From: Allotamlana fucoidanivorans
GTDB taxonomy: Bacteria; Bacteroidota; Bacteroidia; Flavobacteriales; Flavobacteriaceae
Reading direction: 5' to 3'
Assembly: GCF_045788535.1 (NCBI RefSeq)
Contig: NZ_CP074074.1
Coordinates: forward strand, 1,550,001 to 1,614,000
DNA: 64,000 nt
Part shown: positions 1 to 7,278 of the stretch, in pieces
How the letters are laid out: every line of letters begins with the position of its first letter
Position numbering within the stretch: the stretch's first letter is position 1
The notes under the pieces: generated by a model
What the model saw: only the letters and a program-made list of their open reading frames with translations
Databases searched by the model: none
What the model was told of the DNA's origin: nothing
Made by a program: the position numbers and the translations under genes

Positions 1-440
1 GGAAGAGTGTTTGTACGTGTCATAAGCTCAAACGCTTTTACATGCATATACATTTGACCTTTGTCATCACAAGCGCCGCGGGCAAAAATGGCGCCATCTG
101 GATGTTTGTCTGTGGGCTTTATAACGGGCTCAAATGGCGGGGAATCCCATAGGTTTATGGGATCGGGTGGTTGTACATCATAGTGACCATAAACAAGTAC
201 GGTTGGTAAATTGTCATCAATGATGCGCTCACCGTAAACTATGGGATAGCCCTCTGTTTTATAAATTTCGGTATGATTGCAACCAGCTTGTTTCAGGCTT
301 TCTTGAATGTTGTTTGCCGTTTTTAAAACATCATTTTTGTAGCTAGAGTCGGCACTTATAGACGGTATTTTTAGCAATTCTATAAGCTCTTGTAAAAAGC
401 GATCTTTATGTTCTGAAATATAGGATTGAATGTGATTCAT
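1..440 (-). CDS. M20 family dipeptidase, N-terminal part (runs off the window)
   Basis: Reading the minus strand from the ATG at 440 gives 146 codons with no stop before the window edge, so only the N-terminal third is present. The protein carries the M20 metallopeptidase signature GHYDVQP around residue 85 (first metal-ligand histidine and its Asp), followed by the LWDSPPFEP segment and ARGACDDKGQ near residue 120 (bridging Asp). This pattern is typical of the Cys-Gly / broad dipeptidase subgroup of M20, a cytosolic di-zinc enzyme that cleaves dipeptides. There is no signal peptide. It is divergent from the tRNA-Leu gene. The subfamily is secure; the exact substrate is not. Confidence 0.88.
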   Translation of the reverse strand, partial: MNHIQSYISEHKDRFLQELIELLKIPSISADSSYKNDVLKTANNIQESLKQAGCNHTEIYKTEGYPIVYGERIIDDNLPTVLVYGHYDVQPPDPINLWDSPPFEPVIKPTDKHPDGAIFARGACDDKGQMYMHVKAFELMTRTNTL

Positions 441-501
441 AGTATTTATAATAGGATAAATTCAAAAGTATAAAAAAGAATACTTTTTTAGGGTTTTAAA
501 G

Positions 502-531
502 TTTGCATTTTAAAAATCTTGTTTATATTTG
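502..531 (+). promoter_or_regulatory. Promoter of tRNA-Leu (Bacteroidota type)
   Basis: TTTG at 502-505 and TATATTTG at 524-531 are separated by 18 nt, matching the Bacteroidota sigma consensus TTTG-N(17-23)-TAnnTTTG. Transcription would begin only a few bases before the tRNA at 543. Confidence 0.75.
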
Positions 532-542
532 CAGTCCTTATT

Positions 543-624
543 GCGGGCGTGGTGGAATTGGTAGACACGCTAGACTTAGGATCTAGTGCCGCGAGGTGTG
601 AGAGTTCGAGTCTCTCCGCCCGCA
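543..624 (+). tRNA. tRNA-Leu (anticodon TAG)
   Basis: The 82-nt gene has a 7-bp acceptor stem (GCGGGCG with CGCCCGC), a D arm containing TGGTGGAATTGGTAGAC, an anticodon stem CTAGA/TCTAG around the loop CTTAGGA (anticodon TAG, reading CUA), a long variable arm characteristic of class II tRNAs, and a T arm containing GTTCGAGTC. CCA is not encoded. It has its own promoter and terminator. Confidence 0.97.
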
Positions 625-635
625 CAATTAAGAAA

Positions 636-667
636 AAGGCTTCTCATAATTGAGAGGCTTTTTTTTT
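636..667 (+). terminator. Rho-independent terminator after tRNA-Leu
   Basis: A hairpin of about 10 bp (arms at 637-646 and 651-660, with three G-U pairs and a 4-nt loop) is followed by eight T residues, directly downstream of the tRNA. Confidence 0.8.
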
Positions 668-736
668 GACTTTGGTTTTGATACCTCAGCCTATGTTTAG
701 TATAACCACCAATACATGCAAAAAAGGTACAAATAC

Positions 737-1177
737 TTATTGTAGTAAATGCTTTTGTTTGCGTTCTTTTAAGATGCCTTTTATAAGTTTAAACAATCTT
801 AATTTGAAATTTTTGTAGTCTTTTAGAAATACATTTACTTTTGATTCTAAAAAGGAATGCTCTATTTTATAGTTGTTGTCTTCTTCTTGTTCGTTTATGC
901 TATTTAGTAGTATAGATAATCTTTTTTCGTGTTCAACGATAAGTCTAATAAGTTTGTCAGTTTTCTTTTCGTATGCAATTAAATAATCAATAACCTCTTT
1001 ACTTTCTTTAAAATGTTTAGAGTCAATGAGTTGTAAGGTGTATGACTTGATGAGATCATTAAAGAATAATTGTTCGTCATGTACAAATCGTAGTTCAGAT
1101 AACCAGTTAATAGACATGTTATGCATGCTTTCAGGTGTTAACCATGCTTTATACTGTTTTATTTGCTTAGTTTTCAT
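737..1177 (-). CDS. Hypothetical helical protein downstream of Hsp20
   Basis: 146 codons from the ATG at 1177. An upstream TTG at 1198 lies inside the hairpin after hsp20, so ATG is the better start. The protein is rich in Lys, Glu, Leu and Ile, without signal peptide or membrane segments, and looks entirely alpha-helical with heptad-like stretches (for example KLIRLIVEHEKRLSILLNSI). It is basic at the C terminus. I recognise no family. It is the last gene of a minus-strand group with a small heat-shock protein, an MBL RNase and an ATP-cone nuclease, so a stress-related cytosolic role is conceivable but only by position. Confidence 0.7.
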   Translation of the reverse strand: MKTKQIKQYKAWLTPESMHNMSINWLSELRFVHDEQLFFNDLIKSYTLQLIDSKHFKESKEVIDYLIAYEKKTDKLIRLIVEHEKRLSILLNSINEQEEDNNYKIEHSFLESKVNVFLKDYKNFKLRLFKLIKGILKERKQKHLLQ

Positions 1178-1191
1178 TTTTGTAGATTTTA

Positions 1192-1234
1192 AAACCAAGC
1201 AGAAATCTATATGTTTTTGATTGCTGCTTGGTTT
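1192..1234 (-). terminator. Hairpin between hsp20 and the downstream small gene
   Basis: Perfect 11-bp inverted repeat (AAACCAAGCAG at 1192-1202 and its complement at 1224-1234) just after the hsp20 stop on the minus strand, followed by TTTTAAAAT. The short T tract suggests a terminator or attenuator that would reduce transcription of the last gene. Confidence 0.65.
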
Positions 1235-1237
1235 GAA

Positions 1238-1774
1238 TTAGTCAATAATGATAATTTTTTTATTGCTAGCTACTTCTGTAGCTTTTTCCTTCAAGAGTTT
1301 TATATGTAAAATACCTCTTGTGTATGATGCTGAAATGTTAGTGTTAACATTCACAGTTTTTGGAAGTACAATAGAGCGCATAAATGATTTGTAGCTAAAT
1401 TCTTTTCGGGAATAGCTTGTGTTATTTGGCTCATTGGATACTGCTTTTTCACCGTGAACATGAAGCATGTTGTCTTCCATACTAATTTCAAAATCACTTT
1501 TATCAAATCCAGGTGCTGCAAATTCAATTTCAAAGTATTCTTTATCTTCTTTTACATTCATAGCAGGCATTACGCTGCCTTCTTCGTAGAAATCGTTTCT
1601 GTAAGCATCTTTGACTTTTATAAGATTGTTCAAATCTTTGAATCTAGTATGGAAAAATCGGTCATTCCAAGGCCTAGCCAGACTGCTGGTCCAAGGCGTC
1701 AGCAACCTATTGTCAGAACCAGATAATAGATTCTTTCTTCGTTGTTTTAAGCGTGTTGTCATGACATGATACAT
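1238..1774 (-). CDS. Small heat-shock protein, Hsp20 / alpha-crystallin family
   Basis: 178 residues. The alpha-crystallin domain covers roughly residues 70-165: VKEDKEYFEIEFAAPGFDKSDFEISM is the first strand pair, MLHVHGEK the typical loop, and SYTRGILHIKLLK the conserved C-terminal GxLxI/L segment. The last residues, KKIIIID, resemble the I-x-I anchoring motif used for oligomerisation. The family acts as an ATP-independent holdase for unfolding proteins in the cytosol. The N-terminal arm is longer and more basic than usual; an alternative ATG lies at 1762. It sits 135 bp downstream of the MBL RNase gene on the same strand. Confidence 0.92.
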   Translation of the reverse strand: MYHVMTTRLKQRRKNLLSGSDNRLLTPWTSSLARPWNDRFFHTRFKDLNNLIKVKDAYRNDFYEEGSVMPAMNVKEDKEYFEIEFAAPGFDKSDFEISMEDNMLHVHGEKAVSNEPNNTSYSRKEFSYKSFMRSIVLPKTVNVNTNISASYTRGILHIKLLKEKATEVASNKKIIIID

Positions 1775-1909
1775 TTTGCGGTTATTTGTATAACATGCAA
1801 TAAATTAAGTATATAAAATGTAATGAACAATGATATTTGTTAGGAATAGGGTTTTTTTTGTGAAAAAATCGAAGAATAAATCATCGCTATTTAGTTTTGA
1901 TTGAAAATT

Positions 1910-3283
1910 CTATAATTTGAGTTCGTATCGTTGATTTAGCTTCGGTATGGTTATATTCCAGTGGTAGGTATGTTTTATTTTTAATCGAAAAGCATCTAGG
2001 GCTTTAGGTTCACCATGAATAAGAAAGACCTTTTCTGGAATGTTTTTAATATTACTCACCCAATTTAAAAGATCTTGCTGATCGGCGTGTGCCGATAAAC
2101 TTTCTATGTTTTTGATGCTTGCTTTTACGGTATAGTATTTTCCGAAAAAGCGGATTTCATGTGTGCCTTCCTGCAATTGTCTGCCTCGAGTGCCTTCGGC
2201 TTGATAGCCAACGAGTAAAATGGTTGTAGAGACTTTATCAATAAGTTGTTGTAAATAGGTTAAAACACGACCTCCAGTCACCATACCGCTTCCAGCTATT
2301 ACTATTTTAGATTGTGGGTCATCAATTGTTTCCCATGTTTCTCTGTAAGACCTAATAGTGTTCACATGATTACACATGGCATGATATTCAGAGGGTGAGA
2401 GTTTATGCCATTCAGGAAATCTATGAAAGACCTCTAAAATGTTGTTGCCCATGGGGCTATCTACAAAAATGGGAATGTTTGGAATTTTATTTTTTTGGTA
2501 CAGTTGCCAAAGTAAATATATAAGTGTTTGCATGCGTTCAACAGCAAAACTTGGGATGATTAAAGTGCCTTTTTTATTTAGGGTGTCTGCTATAATTTCG
2601 GCGAGCATATTTTCGGTATCGTTATCAGGATGCCGTTTATCTCCGTAGGTGCTTTCTATAAACAAATAATCTGCCCATTCTGGTTTTTGGGGTTTGTAGA
2701 GTAAGTAATCTTGTTCTCTGCCAATATCTCCAGAAAATACAAGGCGTTTACCATGCAGTTCTATTTCAATAAAGGAAGCACCAATAATATGACCGTTGTA
2801 CTGAAACCTAAAGGACACATGTTCTGAAAGGAAATGCCAATAGTCTATAGGTTTCTCATGAAAAAGGCTTATCGTTTTTTCAGCTTCAGTTTTTGTGAAA
2901 AAAGGTAAGGCAGGCACATGCTTGGTGTATTGCTCGGTATTTGCTTTTTTAGCTTCTTCTTCGTGTATTTTTGCGCTGTCTCTTAATATAATTGAAGCAA
3001 TGGTCAGAGTAGGGCCTGTTCCTATTATTTTACCAGAAAAGCCTTGTTTTAAAAGTCGCGGTAAATAGCCTATATGGTCTAGGTGACCGTGAGTTAGCAA
3101 TACCACATCTACAGTTGCTACATCTATGGGTAAGTCTTCCCAGTTTAATGCTCTTAATTCTTTTAAACCTTGAAACATACCACAGTCAACGAGCATGTTT
3201 ATATGGGCAGTTTCTAAAAAAAACTTTGATCCAGTAACCGTTCTTGCTCCTCCCAAAAAACGAATGTAGGCCTTGCTTGTCAT
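1910..3283 (-). CDS. MBL-fold beta-CASP RNase / RNA-specificity-domain protein
   Basis: 457 residues. The metallo-beta-lactamase core shows DCGMFQG near 33, the zinc motif THGHLDHIGYLP (H65-x-H67-x-D69-H70), GHIIGAS, and FSGDIGRE. The beta-CASP region shows SFAVERMQTL, DSPMGNNILE and AGSGMVTGGR, and the C-terminal RNA-specificity part shows SLSAHADQQDLL and LIHGEPKAL. This order matches the CPSF73-like ribonuclease family, which cuts or trims RNA with two zinc ions. Its start overlaps the stop of the ATP-cone nuclease by 4 bp, so the two are translationally coupled. The RNA target is unknown. Bacteroidota often carry such genes beside stress proteins. Confidence 0.93.
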   Translation of the reverse strand: MTSKAYIRFLGGARTVTGSKFFLETAHINMLVDCGMFQGLKELRALNWEDLPIDVATVDVVLLTHGHLDHIGYLPRLLKQGFSGKIIGTGPTLTIASIILRDSAKIHEEEAKKANTEQYTKHVPALPFFTKTEAEKTISLFHEKPIDYWHFLSEHVSFRFQYNGHIIGASFIEIELHGKRLVFSGDIGREQDYLLYKPQKPEWADYLFIESTYGDKRHPDNDTENMLAEIIADTLNKKGTLIIPSFAVERMQTLIYLLWQLYQKNKIPNIPIFVDSPMGNNILEVFHRFPEWHKLSPSEYHAMCNHVNTIRSYRETWETIDDPQSKIVIAGSGMVTGGRVLTYLQQLIDKVSTTILLVGYQAEGTRGRQLQEGTHEIRFFGKYYTVKASIKNIESLSAHADQQDLLNWVSNIKNIPEKVFLIHGEPKALDAFRLKIKHTYHWNITIPKLNQRYELKL

Positions 3284-4131
3284 AATGCGGAATGATTACA
3301 TAAGGTGCTAATTTCCTTAAGGATTTTTTTCTTTCTAATTTCGGATATCTCTAAGTCATCTAAATAAAGATTATCTTCTAGTAATTCTCTAGCTAAAACA
3401 ATATCCCTACTTAATAAAAATTGCTTTTCTCGTTGTGATAATAAGGTAGATACCGTTATGGGATATAATCCAAGACGATCTATTCTGTCTTTTAAGCCAT
3501 TGTTTGGCGGGTAATTCCAACTTAGCAAATAGAGATGCGCACATTGGCCATATGCTATGGCATCTAGTGTGAATCTGGTATTGGTAACTACCCAGCCCTT
3601 AGTGAGCTTTGTTTCATACTTTTGATTTGTATTCCAGTGTTTTTTCACGTCGTTGTATCTAGAATGAATATATAATGGGATTTTAACATTACAATTAATA
3701 CCCTCTTCGCCATGAAATTTACACTCTACAAGAATGGTCTTTTGGTTTTTATGAGCCAAAATATCTATTTCATGTGTAACACACTGTCCTTGAATAATTT
3801 TACCAACTTGGGTGGTGTAGCCAGAATACTTTAAAATAGCACTAATGAATCGCTCAAAAGGAAACCCTGTAGGACCTAATTCGTAAATAGCTTTTTTTAA
3901 CTTGTATTTTGAGGCAAAGCAACTTTCTTCTTGCTTAAGTAAAGAAAACGCCCTATTATATATTTCTTTAGTTGAAATGCCATTGTATAATTCGTCTTTG
4001 ACCTTGTCAATAATTTCTGAAATCAACTTATGATCGGCTCCCGTTCGACTTAAGGAAGCTTTAAGTTTTTCAAGTGAAAATTTAACTTTTTCTCCTGAAG
4101 TCTTTACAATATCAAACGTGTCTGTTTTCAT
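3280..4131 (-). CDS. ATP-cone domain fused to a PD-(D/E)xK restriction-like nuclease domain
   Basis: 283 residues. Residues 5-90 form an ATP-cone (begins FDIVKTSGEKVKFSLEKL, ends near the YELGPTGFPFERF stretch), the nucleotide-sensing module best known from ribonucleotide reductases and NrdR. Residues about 92-190 look like an Mrr-type nuclease: E93, HEIDIL with D123, and VECKF with E136-x-K138 form the D-ExK active-site pattern. A basic helical tail follows. No known restriction partner is nearby; instead it is coupled by a 4-bp overlap to an MBL-type RNase and followed by Hsp20. The architecture suggests a nuclease gated by ATP/dATP. Substrate and biological role are inference. Confidence 0.82.
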   Translation of the reverse strand: MKTDTFDIVKTSGEKVKFSLEKLKASLSRTGADHKLISEIIDKVKDELYNGISTKEIYNRAFSLLKQEESCFASKYKLKKAIYELGPTGFPFERFISAILKYSGYTTQVGKIIQGQCVTHEIDILAHKNQKTILVECKFHGEEGINCNVKIPLYIHSRYNDVKKHWNTNQKYETKLTKGWVVTNTRFTLDAIAYGQCAHLYLLSWNYPPNNGLKDRIDRLGLYPITVSTLLSQREKQFLLSRDIVLARELLEDNLYLDDLEISEIRKKKILKEISTLCNHSAL

Positions 4132-4266
4132 GTTTGGTTAGTTTCAGATATTACAAGTCTTATAACACATAACTGTTACACTTAAGTTAGTTTTAATTTC
4201 TATCTCAAGTTAAACATAAAATCACTAAAAATTTATAACAAAGATCAGTTAGAGCATTTTTGTAGC

Positions 4267-4297
4267 GATTAACTATTTCTAAAAAAATAGTTTAATC
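4267..4297. repeat. AT-rich inverted repeat in the tkt upstream region
   Basis: GATTAACTATTT and its complement (one extra A) flank a short A-rich loop. It lies in the 342-bp intergenic region 4132-4473 between the divergent ATP-cone gene and tkt. It may be a regulatory site or an inefficient terminator. Apart from this repeat and the tkt operator/promoter I see nothing else in the gap. Confidence 0.45.
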
Positions 4298-4356
4298 TTT
4301 ACGTTTCTTTTGGTCACTTAAACACTTTCGTTAATTTATGTTATTTTTTTTGATTT

Positions 4357-4376
4357 TTTAAACGTAACCGTTTAAA
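4357..4376. promoter_or_regulatory. Operator-like inverted repeat over the tkt promoter
   Basis: TTTAAACG-TAAC-CGTTTAAA is a perfect 8+4+8 inverted repeat ending 5 bp before the candidate -7 element, exactly in the promoter spacer where a repressor would compete with RNA polymerase. The AAACG...CGTTT half-sites recall LacI-family operators, but the regulator is not identified. Confidence 0.6.
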
Positions 4377-4381
4377 GATTA

Positions 4382-4389
4382 TATATTTG
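4382..4389 (+). promoter_or_regulatory. -7 promoter element of tkt-tal
   Basis: TATATTTG matches the Bacteroidota TAnnTTTG element. No clear TTTG lies at the ideal upstream spacing. The start codon of tkt is 84 bp downstream, giving a 5' leader of about 75-80 nt. Confidence 0.6.
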
Positions 4390-4473
4390 CAAAATATTAG
4401 CTTTTTTGAAGGAAATGAGATCTCAATTAAAAGCCTTTTTATAGAACATTAAACCATAATCATAATTAAAAAA

Positions 4474-6522
4474 ATGAACAAAAGATTAGATCAACAAGCG
4501 GCAGATAACATACGTGCATTAGCGGTAGCCATGGTAGAGAAAGCGAAGTCAGGGCATCCAGGCGGACCCATGGGAGGTGCTGATTTTATGCATATTCTGT
4601 ATTCAGAATTTTTTAATTATGATCCATCAGATATGACTTGGCCTTTTAGAGATCGTTTCTTTATGGATGCAGGGCATTTATCCACTTTAATGTATGCCCA
4701 ATATTATCTTTTAGGAAACTATGCCAAAGAAGATGTTGCCAATTTCCGTCAATGGGGTTCTATCACACCAGGTCACCCAGAAGTAGATGTAAAACGAGGT
4801 ATTGAAAACACCTCCGGTCCCTTAGGGCAAGGACACACTATGGGAGTAGGTGCTGCCATCGCTGCTAAATTTTTACAAGCACGATTTGGTGATTGGATGA
4901 ACCATAAAATCTATGGGTTTATTTCAGATGGTGGTATTCAGGAAGAAATCTCACAAGGAGCAGGTAGAATAGCAGGGCATTTAGGATTGAGTAATTTCAT
5001 TATGTTCTTTGATTCCAATGATATTCAGTTATCTACATCGACTGATGAGGTAACCACAGAAGATACCGCTATGAAGTACGAGGCTTGGGGCTGGAAAGTG
5101 GTAACAATAGATGGTCATAACCACGATGAAATTCGTCAGGCCTTAAAAGATGCGAATGCTGAAACAGAAAAACCAACCTTAATTATAGGTAAAACCATTA
5201 TGGGTAAAGGTTGTGTAACGGCAGAAGGTGAGATGTTTGAAGGCTACTGTGAGTTACATGGACAGCCTATAGGAGCAACAGGAGCCGATTACGAAAAGAC
5301 GTTATTAAACTTAGGGGCTAATCCAGCATCTCCATTTGATATTTATGACGATGTTCAGGCCTTCTACACAGATATCATTGCAGAAAAAACAGCGCAAGCA
5401 GCTCAGAAAAAAGCAGAAATTGAGGCTTGGAGACAAGAGAATAGCGCTCTAGCAGAAAAATTAGATTTCTTTTTATCAGGACAGTTACCAGTATTAGATT
5501 TTGAATCTATTGAGCATAAAGCAGGCTTAGCCTCAAGAGCTGCCTCATCAAATGTATTAGGCTATTTGGCTGAGAATGTAGAAAATATGATTGTGTCTTC
5601 AGCCGATTTATCAAACTCCGATAAAACCGATGGGTTCTTAAAGAAATCTTCAGCCTTACAGAAAGGTGATTTTAGCGGTTCGTTTTTACAGGCAGGTGTT
5701 GCCGAGTTAACCATGGCATGTATTGCTAACGGTATAGCATTACATGGTGGTATTATTCCTGTAGTAGCTACCTTCTTTGTATTCTCAGATTATATGAAGC
5801 CAGCAATCAGATTGAGTGGAATTCAAGAGTTGCCAGTAAAATACGTATGGACTCATGATGCCTTTAGAGTAGGTGAGGATGGTCCAACCCATCAACCTGT
5901 AGAGCAAGAAGCGCAAATTCGTTTGTTAGAAAAACTTAAAAACCACAGTGGGAAACCAAGTTTCTTAGCCTTACGCCCAGCAGATTCAGCCGAAACAAGT
6001 GTGGCTTGGAAAATGGCATTAGAGAACACCAGCACGCCATCGGGATTGATTTTATCAAGACAAGGTATTAAAGATATTCCTGCACAAGGCGCATCAAGAT
6101 ATCAAGAAGCTTTAGGCGCTGAAAAAGGCGGTTATTTAGTAAAATCTGTAGACAATCCAGATGTTGTTTTAGTAGCCAACGGATCTGAAGTTGCTACTTT
6201 ATGGGCCGCAGCCGAGATACTAGAAAACAAAGAAAATTTAAAAGTAAGTATAGCTTCAGTGATTTCAGAAGGCGTGTTCAGACAACAATCAGAAGACTAC
6301 CAAAATAGTGTAATTCCTAGAAATACACCATTATTTGGTTTAACAGCAGGACTTCCAGTAAACTTAGAAGGCTTAGTAGGCGCTCAAGGTAAAGTATTCG
6401 GATTAGATCATTTTGGTTACTCGGCACCAGCAGGTGTATTAGATGAGAAATTCGGATTTACCGGTGAGCAAGTAAGCCAAGAAGTTTTAGCCTATTTAAG
6501 CAAAACTGTATTAACAAAATAA
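4474..6522 (+). CDS. tkt: Transketolase
   Basis: 682 residues, full family length. The N-terminal thiamine-diphosphate domain shows KAKSGHPGGPMGGADF, DAGHLSTLMYAQ, GPLGQGHTMGVG and the SDGGIQEE...N cofactor segment; the pyrimidine-binding domain shows RVGEDGPTHQPVEQ near residue 465 and LRPADSAET; a C-terminal transketolase domain follows. The enzyme moves two-carbon ketol units between sugar phosphates in the non-oxidative pentose phosphate pathway in the cytosol. Transaldolase follows after 11 bp, making a two-gene pentose-phosphate operon between an upstream palindromic operator and a strong terminator. It lies beside the maltodextrin locus, which feeds glucose-6-P. Confidence 0.97.
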   Translation: MNKRLDQQAADNIRALAVAMVEKAKSGHPGGPMGGADFMHILYSEFFNYDPSDMTWPFRDRFFMDAGHLSTLMYAQYYLLGNYAKEDVANFRQWGSITPGHPEVDVKRGIENTSGPLGQGHTMGVGAAIAAKFLQARFGDWMNHKIYGFISDGGIQEEISQGAGRIAGHLGLSNFIMFFDSNDIQLSTSTDEVTTEDTAMKYEAWGWKVVTIDGHNHDEIRQALKDANAETEKPTLIIGKTIMGKGCVTAEGEMFEGYCELHGQPIGATGADYEKTLLNLGANPASPFDIYDDVQAFYTDIIAEKTAQAAQKKAEIEAWRQENSALAEKLDFFLSGQLPVLDFESIEHKAGLASRAASSNVLGYLAENVENMIVSSADLSNSDKTDGFLKKSSALQKGDFSGSFLQAGVAELTMACIANGIALHGGIIPVVATFFVFSDYMKPAIRLSGIQELPVKYVWTHDAFRVGEDGPTHQPVEQEAQIRLLEKLKNHSGKPSFLALRPADSAETSVAWKMALENTSTPSGLILSRQGIKDIPAQGASRYQEALGAEKGGYLVKSVDNPDVVLVANGSEVATLWAAAEILENKENLKVSIASVISEGVFRQQSEDYQNSVIPRNTPLFGLTAGLPVNLEGLVGAQGKVFGLDHFGYSAPAGVLDEKFGFTGEQVSQEVLAYLSKTVLTK

Positions 6523-6533
6523 TAAACGAAACA

Positions 6534-7190
6534 ATGAAATTTTTTATAGATACCGCAAATCTTGATGATATTGCAGAAGCGCAAGCCTTAGGTGTATTAG
6601 ATGGTGTAACAACCAATCCGTCATTAATGGCAAAAGAAGGCATTACAGGCGAAGAAAACATTAAGAATCATTACATAAAAATATGTGATATTGTTGAAGG
6701 TGATGTAAGTGCTGAAGTAATTTCAACAAATTTTGAAGGCATGGTAAAAGAAGGTGAAGCCTTAGCTGCTTTACACCCACAGATTGTGGTGAAATTACCA
6801 TTAATAGCTGACGGAATTAAAGCATGTAAGTACTTTTCGGATAAGGGTATAAGAACTAACGTAACCTTAGTGTTCTCGGCAGGACAAGCATTATTGGCAG
6901 CCAAAGCAGGAGCTACTTATGTGTCGCCATTCTTAGGGCGTTTAGATGATATCTCAACCGATGGTTTAAACCTAATAGCTGAAATCAGACAGATTTATGA
7001 TAACTACGGTTTTGATACACAAATTTTAGCAGCCTCTATCCGTCATACCATGCATGTGATTGACTGTGCAAAAATTGGTAGTGATGTAATGACAGGCCCG
7101 TTATCATCTATTACAGGTTTATTAAAACATCCTTTAACAGATATAGGATTGGCTAAATTCTTAGAAGATTATAAAAAAGGGAATTCTTAA
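6534..7190 (+). CDS. tal: Transaldolase (small, TalC/FSA-like subfamily)
   Basis: 218 residues, the size of the decameric small transaldolases. MKFFIDTANLDDI and GVTTNPSLMAKEG begin the barrel; the Schiff-base lysine is in VVKLPL; NVTLVFSAGQALLAAKAGA and YVSPFLGRLDD follow; ILAASIRH is near the end. Fructose-6-phosphate aldolases carry Tyr where this protein has Phe in the SPF motif, which favours true transaldolase activity (transfer of dihydroxyacetone units to erythrose-4-P). It is co-transcribed with tkt. A fructose-6-P aldolase function is the alternative, judged less likely. Confidence 0.93.
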   Translation: MKFFIDTANLDDIAEAQALGVLDGVTTNPSLMAKEGITGEENIKNHYIKICDIVEGDVSAEVISTNFEGMVKEGEALAALHPQIVVKLPLIADGIKACKYFSDKGIRTNVTLVFSAGQALLAAKAGATYVSPFLGRLDDISTDGLNLIAEIRQIYDNYGFDTQILAASIRHTMHVIDCAKIGSDVMTGPLSSITGLLKHPLTDIGLAKFLEDYKKGNS

Positions 7191-7216
7191 AAAAAGAATT
7201 TGAACTTTATAAAAGT

Positions 7217-7261
7217 AAAAAGCTTCTCGCATCAAGGTATTCTTGAGTTGAGAAGCTTTTT
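7217..7261. terminator. Bidirectional terminator between tal and the GH13 gene
   Basis: A 12-bp perfect stem (AAAAAGCTTCTC at 7217-7228 with its complement at 7250-7261) carries a second inner hairpin (TCAAG...CTTGA). T-rich ends on both strands suit the two convergent transcription units. Confidence 0.85.
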
Positions 7262-7278
7262 CGGTTTAAACAAATAAA

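Noticed and set aside
3280..4131. NrdR or ribonucleotide reductase fragment because of the ATP-cone
   Set aside because: There is no zinc ribbon or reductase barrel; the C-terminal half has a nuclease motif instead.
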